A stretch of DNA of 13,957 nucleotides from Chloroflexota bacterium (GTDB lineage: Bacteria > Chloroflexota > Anaerolineae > Ardenticatenales > Ardenticatenaceae). Below the pieces are notes generated by a model that saw nothing but the letters and a program-made list of their open reading frames with translations, had not been told where the DNA came from and did no database searches. Position numbers and translations under genes: made by a program. Positions 7,134 to 13,121 of this stretch are shown here, piece after piece. The stretch is from contig DOUV01000676.1 in NCBI GenBank assembly GCA_003520455.1, positions 1 to 13,957 of the forward strand, written 5' to 3'. The number at the start of each line of letters is the position of its first letter. The first letter of the stretch is position 1.

Positions 7134-8222
7134 ATGGCCAATATCGAACGGGTCGCGGTGCTGGGGGCCGGTCCAGGTGGGATGGCAGCGGCAGTGGCGC
7201 TCGCGCGCCGCGGCTACGACGTGACCCTCTTCAACCGGTCTGAGGAGCGGATCGCGACGGCCCAGGAGCGCGGCGGGGTCGAGATCGAAGGTGACCTCGG
7301 CGAAGACTTTGTGCCGCTTTCTGCGATCACCACCGACCCGGAGACAGCGCTGCACGACCGCCAGCTCGTACTGATCGCGGTACCGGCCTATGGGCAGGTA
7401 CCCCTGGCGAAGATTGCCCTCCCCTCCTTGCGGCCGGACAGCATCGTGCTGCTCCTTACGGGTTCGTGTGGCTCGCTAGAAGTCGCCCTGCTGTTTCGAG
7501 AGGCAGGGCTCGACTTGAACCGCACCGTGCTGTTGGGCGAAACCGTGACGCTGCCACAGTCAGCACGCATGGTGGGTCCGGCCAAGCTACGGATCAAGCT
7601 GCCCAGCAATATCCGCAGCGCCGCTTTTCCCGGCCGGCGGACCGACGAGCTGATCGAACGGATTGGGGATACGCTGCGACTGCTTCCGAAGCCCAACGTG
7701 CTCGACCCCGGCCTCAACAATCCCAACTTCCTGATCCACCCCGCTCCGATGCTCTTGAACTACGCGGCGGTGGAACGTGCGGATGGTTATCTCTCGATCA
7801 TGAACGAAGGCATGACCGATGGTGTGCTGCGCTGCCTCGACGCCGTGGACGCCGAGAAGATGGCCCTCTGCCGGGCCGTCGGGCTGGAGGCCATCACTAT
7901 TGACGATCTCTATCGCGAGACTGGCAGCGGACCGCATGTCTATCGCAAGAAAGGCGAGCCTTTTGGCCTGCGCGACCGTATCTGGCCGCGCTACATTAAC
8001 GAGGATGTCCCCTACGGAACTGTGCTCATGTCATCGCTCGGGGACCTGATTGGGGTACCTACCCCGGTCTGCGACAGCATCAATCACATCCTCTCGGTCG
8101 TCGAGCAGGTAGACTTCTGGTCCACCGGGCGCACGGTAGAGAAGATGGGGCTGGCCGGTATGACGGTGGAGCAGGTCAAACACTACCTGCAAACGGGCGA
8201 CCAGCCGGAGGGGTGGTCGTGA
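7134..8222 (+). CDS. NAD(P)-dependent opine dehydrogenase (octopine/nopaline dehydrogenase family)
   Basis: A 362-residue oxidoreductase. The N-terminal Rossmann domain starts at once with VAVLGAGPGGMAAAVALARRG (GxGxxG at Gly11-Gly13-Gly16), followed by VTLFNRSEERI. The C-terminal half matches the octopine/nopaline dehydrogenase domain: NFLIHPAPMLLN with proposed catalytic His202, and YINEDVPYGTVLMSSLGDLIGVPTPVCDSIN with Asp291, corresponding to the His-Asp pair of opine dehydrogenases. The family reversibly joins an amino acid and a 2-oxo acid by reductive amination; in a catabolic setting it would oxidise the secondary amine back to both. The start is ATG 7134, with AGGAG (7123-7127) six bases upstream; ATG 7128 is rejected because it abuts that site. 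It lies 37 bases after the M24 gene and its stop overlaps the next start. Ketopantoate reductases are related but lack the HPAPMLLN/EDVP motif pair. Confidence 0.88.
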   Translation: MANIERVAVLGAGPGGMAAAVALARRGYDVTLFNRSEERIATAQERGGVEIEGDLGEDFVPLSAITTDPETALHDRQLVLIAVPAYGQVPLAKIALPSLRPDSIVLLLTGSCGSLEVALLFREAGLDLNRTVLLGETVTLPQSARMVGPAKLRIKLPSNIRSAAFPGRRTDELIERIGDTLRLLPKPNVLDPGLNNPNFLIHPAPMLLNYAAVERADGYLSIMNEGMTDGVLRCLDAVDAEKMALCRAVGLEAITIDDLYRETGSGPHVYRKKGEPFGLRDRIWPRYINEDVPYGTVLMSSLGDLIGVPTPVCDSINHILSVVEQVDFWSTGRTVEKMGLAGMTVEQVKHYLQTGDQPEGWS

Positions 8223-8908
8223 TGGGCGCAGCGGGCGACTCGCGAAGCGCTGGACTGGGCCTCCTCGAATTTGCCCAGGGGACTGCGAGTACGGTGGGAT
8301 CCGTACTCGATGCTCTCACGCCCGAGTTGCCGCCATCAGTGCAGCTCGAAGCCCTACGCAGCGTGCGCGAGCCGGGCGGCATGCTCGTTCTGGCCTGGTT
8401 GAGTGACTTCGACGAAGCGTATGCTGTCCTCGACGCAATCTCAATGGCGCTGCAGCGACAACGCGCCTCATCTATTGCGCCGCAGACCGTGGACCGCGGA
8501 CCTTCAACAGTGAGAATGAGGCCGAGCCCCATGGACCCTCAACGGTCACGTACAGAGGACGCGGCCCCGGACTGGCGCCTTTTTCCTGCACGGCTGCACA
8601 TCGGCACCTCTGACGCGCCCTCGCCGCTGGCGAACGTGATTCTGCGCGAGATAGAGCCTGACAGCGTGGCGGGCTTCCTCGCGCCGCTGGAGTCCCAGAT
8701 GGAGCGCGTCGCACAGCGCCCTGGCTGCCTGGGGATCTTCCTCGGTCAAGAACTGGGCAACCCCGGCGGGCTCTTGGGCATCACGCGCTGGTCCGACTTG
8801 GACGCACTCCAGGCGTATCTCGATTGGCCCGGCGCCCACGCGTTCCGGCCGGTGGTCGAACCGCTCACCCGCGCGGTGCCCCTGCGCTTTCTGGGCCAAC
8901 CGTTGTGA
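8222..8908 (+). CDS. Unrecognised protein with ABM-like (dimeric alpha/beta barrel) C-terminal half
   Basis: A 228-residue soluble protein with no signal or membrane segment. Residues about 120-228 resemble antibiotic-biosynthesis-monooxygenase-type ferredoxin folds: a strand VILREIEP, a helix around SVAGFLAPLESQMERVAQRPG, a strand CLGIFLGQEL, and then LLGITRWSDLDALQAYLDWPGAHAFRPVVEPL. The N-terminal part (about 10-82), with MLVLAWLSDFDEAYAVLDAI, may be a second degenerate copy. A Ser/Pro/Arg-rich linker (about 83-118) separates them. The ATG at 8222 shares its A with the TGA of the opine dehydrogenase gene (TGATG), and GGAGGGG (8207-8213) lies eight bases upstream; GTG 8219 is an alternative start with a four-base overlap. 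The overlap implies translational coupling, so it may act with or on the dehydrogenase product. The gene is real by position, ribosome binding site and coding pattern; the function is unknown. Confidence 0.72.
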   Translation: MGAAGDSRSAGLGLLEFAQGTASTVGSVLDALTPELPPSVQLEALRSVREPGGMLVLAWLSDFDEAYAVLDAISMALQRQRASSIAPQTVDRGPSTVRMRPSPMDPQRSRTEDAAPDWRLFPARLHIGTSDAPSPLANVILREIEPDSVAGFLAPLESQMERVAQRPGCLGIFLGQELGNPGGLLGITRWSDLDALQAYLDWPGAHAFRPVVEPLTRAVPLRFLGQPL

Positions 8909-8910
8909 GA

Positions 8911-8959
8911 AGTTGTGATGGATGCCCAGACACCCGTCGCTTGGGCATCCATCACAACT
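8911..8959 (+). terminator. 18-bp perfect inverted repeat, candidate terminator or attenuator hairpin
   Basis: AGTTGTGATGGATGCCCA (8911-8928) is the exact reverse complement of TGGGCATCCATCACAACT (8942-8959), with a 13-base loop; the pair next to the loop could extend as G-U. It begins three bases after the stop at 8908 and ends 17 bases before the next gene's ribosome binding site. It is the strongest hairpin in the window. Position fits a transcription end or attenuator between the opine-dehydrogenase unit and tldD, but only three T residues follow, so a standard intrinsic terminator is not certain. Confidence 0.55.
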
Positions 8960-8988
8960 CCCGTTTGGGTACAGGGAAGGAGGCAGGG

Positions 8989-10425
8989 ATGCAAGATTGG
9001 GAGCACCACGCGCTCGACGCGCTCGATCTGGCAGATCGGCGTGGGGCGACCTACGCCGACGTACGCGTCGAGCGGCGTCGCAGCGAACGGCTGCTCGTCC
9101 GCAGCGGCATTCTGGAGAGAGCTCACACTCAGGATGACAGCGGCTACGGCGTGCGCGTGATTGTGGATGGTGCCTGGGGCTTTGCTTCCAGCTATATGGG
9201 CGGCCTGTCTATCGAGCAGGTGGTCGAACAGGCGGTGCGGATCGCGCGCGCCAGCGCCACGCGGCAGCGCACTCCCGTCGAGCTGGCACCTGTACCTGCA
9301 GTCCGCGACCGCTATCGCAGCCATGTCGTGCGCGACCCATTCGACGTCCCGGTGGCCGACCGTCTGGCCCTCCTACGAGAGGCGGATAGTGCAATGCGTG
9401 CCCGGTCGGCGGTGCAGGCAACGCGGGTGGCGCTACACCAGATCCGCCGCGAGCAACTCTTCTCTAGCAGCGAGGGCTCGATCATCTGGCAGGATCTCTA
9501 TGAGACCGGCGAGGATCTGGTGGCCATCGCTGTGGAAGGTGGCGAGTTTCAAATCAGATCGTACACCGACGCGGCGCAGGCTGGCTGGGAATTCATCGAG
9601 GAGTTGAATTTGGTCGCGAGGGCCGCGACACTGGCTGACGAGGCCAGCGCCCTGCTGCGCGCCGGGCGCTGCCCAAGCGGCGAGAAGACTATCATCCTGG
9701 GCAGCCGCCAGATGATGCTGCAGATCCACGAGTCGTGCGGCCATCCGATTGAGCTGGACCGCGTCCTGGGGACGGAAGCAACCATGGCCGGCACGAGCTT
9801 TCTGACCCTCGACAAGCGTGGACATTTTCGCTATGGCTCGCCCCACGTCAACCTGACAGCCGATGCTACGCTTCCAACCGGGCTTGGCAGCTTCGGCTAC
9901 GACGACGAGGGCGTTGCCGCGCAGCGAGTGCCAATCGTACGGGAGGGCATCTTCTTCGGCTACCTGTCCTCTCGAGAGACCGCGGCCGAGATTGGGGATC
10001 CGGCGAGCAACGGTGCGCAACGGGCGGAAGGCTGGGGGGCCATCCCCCTGATTCGTATGACCAACGTCAACCTGGAGCCGGGCGAGTGGCCGCTAGAAGA
10101 GTTGATCGCGGATACCGAGGATGGCATCCTGATGGACACTCCACGCAGTCACAGTATTGATGACAAGCGACTGAACTTTCACTTCGTGACCGAACTCGGC
10201 TACGAGATTAAGCGTGGCAAGCTCGGCCGCATGTTAAAGAACTGTTCCTATACCGGCATCACACCTGAATTCTGGGGCGCCTGTGATGGCGTGGCCGACG
10301 CGGCCTCCTGGCATCTGTGGGGCTCCGGCTGCGGCAAGGGTGAGCCACTGCAGGGTGGCGTCCACGTAGGGCACGGTAGCTCACCTGCACGGTTTCGGCG
10401 GGTCAAGGTGGAGGCAGGCGCATGA
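8989..10425 (+). CDS. tldD: TldD-type metalloprotease
   Basis: A 478-residue protein of the TldD/PmbA family, the catalytic subunit of a cytoplasmic heterodimeric metalloprotease that processes unfolded or modified peptides, as in microcin B17 maturation and CcdA degradation in E. coli. The zinc motif is clear: HESCGH with His247, Glu248 and His252, plus the third-ligand region SGCGKGE with Cys448, followed by the family C-terminus GHGSSPARFRRVKV. The N-terminal domain carries GATYADVRVERRRSE and GYGVRVIVDGAWGFAS, both typical. The start is ATG 8989, with AAGGAGG (8977-8983) five bases upstream; a longer frame from 8824 would run through the preceding gene and the hairpin. The stop overlaps the following tldE-like start by four bases (ATGA), as expected for subunits made in equal amount. 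No precursor-peptide gene for it was found nearby. Confidence 0.93.
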   Translation: MQDWEHHALDALDLADRRGATYADVRVERRRSERLLVRSGILERAHTQDDSGYGVRVIVDGAWGFASSYMGGLSIEQVVEQAVRIARASATRQRTPVELAPVPAVRDRYRSHVVRDPFDVPVADRLALLREADSAMRARSAVQATRVALHQIRREQLFSSSEGSIIWQDLYETGEDLVAIAVEGGEFQIRSYTDAAQAGWEFIEELNLVARAATLADEASALLRAGRCPSGEKTIILGSRQMMLQIHESCGHPIELDRVLGTEATMAGTSFLTLDKRGHFRYGSPHVNLTADATLPTGLGSFGYDDEGVAAQRVPIVREGIFFGYLSSRETAAEIGDPASNGAQRAEGWGAIPLIRMTNVNLEPGEWPLEELIADTEDGILMDTPRSHSIDDKRLNFHFVTELGYEIKRGKLGRMLKNCSYTGITPEFWGACDGVADAASWHLWGSGCGKGEPLQGGVHVGHGSSPARFRRVKVEAGA

Positions 10426-11816
10426 TCGGGCAAGAGCGCGCGCTGGAGATTGCCCACCAGGCCTTACGCGCCGTGGGAGGCGATCAGGGTGAGGTCATGG
10501 TGCTGACCGAGGACTCGGCCCTGACACGCTACCGGAACTCGAGCATCCATCAGAACCTGCGCCACAACGACCTCCTGGTTTCGGTCCGAGTGATCGCCAA
10601 TAACGGCCTGGGCCAGGCCTACCCCTCCTCCGCGGATCCGGATGCCCTCAGTGCGGCCGCCCGGCAGGCTCTGCAAATCGCACGTGGGTGGCCGGGAACG
10701 GCGGGTGGCATCGGGTTCTCACCGGGCGGCGCAACGACACGCGTTCAGACCTATTTCGAGTCTACCGTCGCGATGGGGCCGGACGAACGGGCCGCGACGG
10801 TCGGACGGATGGCCGCCGTCGCGGCGGAGAGCGGCTTTGGCATCAACGGTGCTTTCCTGGTCGAGCAGTCGGAGATGGCTGTGGTCAGCAGCGCCGGGGC
10901 CGAACAGTACGCTCCCTTTACGCTGGCCGCCATCCGTATCGCGGCGGCCTCTGGAGACGGCGATACAGGGTTCGCCGAGGGAATCAGCCGTGATGTGTCC
11001 CGGCTGCGGCCGGAGGCGCTGGCGCGGCGAGCAACGGAGAAATGCCGGCTCAACCGGCAGCGGCAGAGCCTGCCTCCCGGCGAGTACGTCACGATTTTGG
11101 AAGAGATCGCCGTGGCGGACCTCGTGCGCTTCCTGGGAACCGTTGGTCTCAACGGGCGGGCGGTGCAGGAAGGACGCAGCTTCGTAACCGGCCGTTTCGG
11201 CGAACGGGTCGTGGACACCCGCATCTCGCTGCGCGACGATCCTCTGGACCCCCGCGGCCTGCCGTTGCCCTTCGATCCCGAAGGGACGCCCAAACAGCCG
11301 CTGGCGTTGATCGAAGCGGGGGTCTTGCGCAACGTCGTCCACGACAGCGCTACGGCGGCTCGTGCCGGGGTGCGCTCCAGCGGCCACGCCGCTCCGCCCG
11401 ACCCTGAAGCGATGATGGAGTATCCAGCCCCGAGCAACATGTTCCTGGAAGGCGGTGACTCTTCGTTGGATGAGATGATTGCTGCCACTGAGCGCGGTGT
11501 GTTGGTCACCAGCCTGCACTACACCAACGCGCCTGATCCGCGCCGTGTCGTCGTGACTGGCATGACCCGTGACGGCACCTTCCTGATTGAAGATGGGTGC
11601 ATCACCCGGGCCCTCTACAACCAGCGCGTGCACCAGAGCGTGGTCGAGATGCTCAATGACGTGTTGGCCATCGGGCGCGAAGGGGAATTACACCGCGACT
11701 GGTGGGGCGGTGCGGGCGTCTCCATGCAGCACGGCACCGTCGGCGCCGCCGTGCACTACGTCCCCGCCTTGAAGGTCGGACACTTTCGTTTCATCGGAGA
11801 ATCGCCTGTCGTGTAG
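10422..11816 (+). CDS. tldE: TldE/PmbA-type partner of TldD
   Basis: A 464-residue protein of the TldE/PmbA branch. Its N-terminus (GEVMVLTEDSALTRYRNSSIHQNLRHND, LLVSVRVIANNGLGQAY) matches the family's first domain, and the C-terminal half shows VLVTSLHYTNAPDPRRVVVTGMTRDGTFLIEDG and ALKVGHFRFIGES. The HExxxH motif of TldD is absent, as in known TldE proteins, which are non-catalytic subunits shaping the proteolytic chamber. ATG 10422 overlaps the TldD stop by four bases with GGAGG about nine bases upstream (10408-10412), indicating translational coupling and a 1:1 complex. No in-frame defects are seen. After its stop there is a 202-base gap, suggesting the end of a transcription unit. The symbol is by family; pmbA is the synonym. 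Confidence 0.9.
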   Translation: MIGQERALEIAHQALRAVGGDQGEVMVLTEDSALTRYRNSSIHQNLRHNDLLVSVRVIANNGLGQAYPSSADPDALSAAARQALQIARGWPGTAGGIGFSPGGATTRVQTYFESTVAMGPDERAATVGRMAAVAAESGFGINGAFLVEQSEMAVVSSAGAEQYAPFTLAAIRIAAASGDGDTGFAEGISRDVSRLRPEALARRATEKCRLNRQRQSLPPGEYVTILEEIAVADLVRFLGTVGLNGRAVQEGRSFVTGRFGERVVDTRISLRDDPLDPRGLPLPFDPEGTPKQPLALIEAGVLRNVVHDSATAARAGVRSSGHAAPPDPEAMMEYPAPSNMFLEGGDSSLDEMIAATERGVLVTSLHYTNAPDPRRVVVTGMTRDGTFLIEDGCITRALYNQRVHQSVVEMLNDVLAIGREGELHRDWWGGAGVSMQHGTVGAAVHYVPALKVGHFRFIGESPVV

Positions 11817-12018
11817 GGGGTGCGGGGCGGGAGTCCTCGTCGAGCCACGGGGTGCCGCCCGGAGTCCTTCCTCCTCATTCTCATTGATGCAGTGAGCGGC
11901 CCTATAAAAGCTAAGAGATACGCCGGTAACGTGGCACGGGCGCGATGGGTGCGGCGTTACCGGAACTCATTTGCAAACTGCATCGGGCCGCCATACTGCA
12001 TCCATAAGGAGAACGGTA
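11817..12018 (+). promoter_or_regulatory. 202-base intergenic region with inverted repeat and three copies of an 8-mer
   Basis: This is the longest gap in the window. It contains: GGGCGG/CCGCCC (11825-11830, 11855-11860) followed by a pyrimidine-rich stretch, a weak terminator candidate for the TldD/E unit; a -10-like TATAAA (11903-11908) with TTGATG at 11884-11889, too close (13 bases) for a normal -35; a perfect 9-bp inverted repeat CCGGTAACG (11923-11931) and CGTTACCGG (11955-11963) around a 23-base spacer; and the 8-mer ACTGCATC at 11977-11984 and 11995-12002, with its exact reverse complement GATGCAGT at 11886-11893. AAGGAG (12006-12011) is the ribosome binding site of the next gene. The repeats are seen; promoter and operator roles are inferred. 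Confidence 0.45.
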
Positions 12019-13116
12019 ATGATTGACTATCGTGAGCGTTTTGAGCGGGTGCGAGCCGAGATGGAGCGGGAGGGCGTAGACTACCTGCTGGTCGGTCCAT
12101 CCACGGACCTGGTGTATCTGCTGGGGTATCCGGCCCGGCAGTCGGAACGTCTGACCCTCTTCGTGCTCCCGCGTGATGGTGCGCCCCGCCTCGTGATGCC
12201 GAGCTTCGAACTGCCACGGGTTGAAAGGATCAGACAACTGGCCGAGCCGGCGAGCTGGACCGAGACCGAGAATCCTACCGAGCTGCTGGCTTCGCTGCTC
12301 CCGAAGCGTGCAAGCGGCAAGAAGATCGCCGTCGGTGGCCAGCTCTACACCTACTTCCTGCTTCGGATCCAGCAGGCATTGCCTGAGGCCACGTTCGTGC
12401 CAGGCGAACTGGTGCTAGATCCAGTTCGCATGCGCAAGAGCCGGTACGAGATCGACCAGTTGCGCGCGGCCAGCGAGGCCGCCGACGCCGTCTTCGAGGC
12501 CCTGATCGAGATGCCGCTGAAGGGCCGGAGCGAGAAAGAGATTTTGGTAGACATTCACCGCCTGCTGCTGGAAAAGGGCCACGAAAGCGTCGGGGGCGGC
12601 ATCGTCGGGATCGGCGAGAATGGCGCCTCGCCGCACCACCACGTCGGCGACCGACGTGCCCAACGTGGGGACGCGGTGGTGGTGGACTTCGGCGGGGTAC
12701 GCAACAACTACCGCTCCGACCTGACACGCACCTTCTCCTTAGGTGAGCCGACTGACGAATTCCGCCGCGTTTACGACATCGTCAACGAGGCCAACCAGAA
12801 AGCCTTCAAAGCCGTGCGCCCCGGCGTCCCAGCCGAGGAGATTGACCGCGCGGCGCGTGATCACATCACGGCCGCGGGCTTCGGCGAGGCGTTCCTGCAT
12901 CGGACGGGCCACGGGATCGGGCTGGATGGCCACGAGCCACCCTATCTTGTCGCGGGCAATAAGCTTCCGCTCGAAGAGGGCATGACCTTTAGTATCGAAC
13001 CGGGGATTTATCTGGCCGAGAAGTTCGGAGTACGGATCGAAGACATCGTCGTCGTGACCGCTGACGGTGCCGACCGCTTCAACCGCTCGACGCACGCCCT
13101 GCAGACCGTCGAGTAG
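12019..13116 (+). CDS. M24-family Xaa-Pro peptidase, copy 2
   Basis: A 365-residue enzyme with the short Xaa-Pro dipeptidase (PepQ-like) layout. The N-terminal domain (about 1-125) includes REGVDYLLVGPSTDLVYLLGY; the catalytic domain follows VRMRKSRYEIDQLRAA. Metal ligands are complete and canonical: Asp223 and Asp234 (DFGG...SDLTRTF), His298 (GHGIGLDGHEPP), Glu327 (SIEPGIYL) and Glu341 (RIEDIVVV). It should release the N-terminal residue from Xaa-Pro peptides in the cytoplasm. It is much closer to the family consensus than the copy at 5897, and the two are not recent duplicates. The start is ATG 12019, with AAGGAG seven bases upstream; the frame is open upstream to 11971, but that start lacks a ribosome binding site and adds non-family residues. 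The MATE gene begins six bases after the stop, so the two are probably co-transcribed. Confidence 0.93.
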   Translation: MIDYRERFERVRAEMEREGVDYLLVGPSTDLVYLLGYPARQSERLTLFVLPRDGAPRLVMPSFELPRVERIRQLAEPASWTETENPTELLASLLPKRASGKKIAVGGQLYTYFLLRIQQALPEATFVPGELVLDPVRMRKSRYEIDQLRAASEAADAVFEALIEMPLKGRSEKEILVDIHRLLLEKGHESVGGGIVGIGENGASPHHHVGDRRAQRGDAVVVDFGGVRNNYRSDLTRTFSLGEPTDEFRRVYDIVNEANQKAFKAVRPGVPAEEIDRAARDHITAAGFGEAFLHRTGHGIGLDGHEPPYLVAGNKLPLEEGMTFSIEPGIYLAEKFGVRIEDIVVVTADGADRFNRSTHALQTVE

Positions 13117-13121
13117 CGCTG

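Noticed and set aside
8500..8549. Imperfect direct repeat (GGACC-TCAAC-GT) in the linker of the ABM-like gene
   Set aside because: Only about 13 of 16 bases match across two copies in a low-complexity linker; not enough to call a repeat element.
8824..8988. Upstream extension of tldD to 8824
   Set aside because: It would overlap the preceding gene and the 18-bp hairpin; the strong AAGGAGG at 8977-8983 fixes the start at 8989.
10719..11633. Minus-strand 304-codon frame over tldE
   Set aside because: Antisense shadow of a conserved coding region; no ribosome binding site or known motif.
11820..12026. Small open frames in the gap after tldE as a possible modified-peptide precursor
   Set aside because: They lack a ribosome binding site, leader/core organisation or Cys/Ser/Thr-rich core, and run into the M24 start region.
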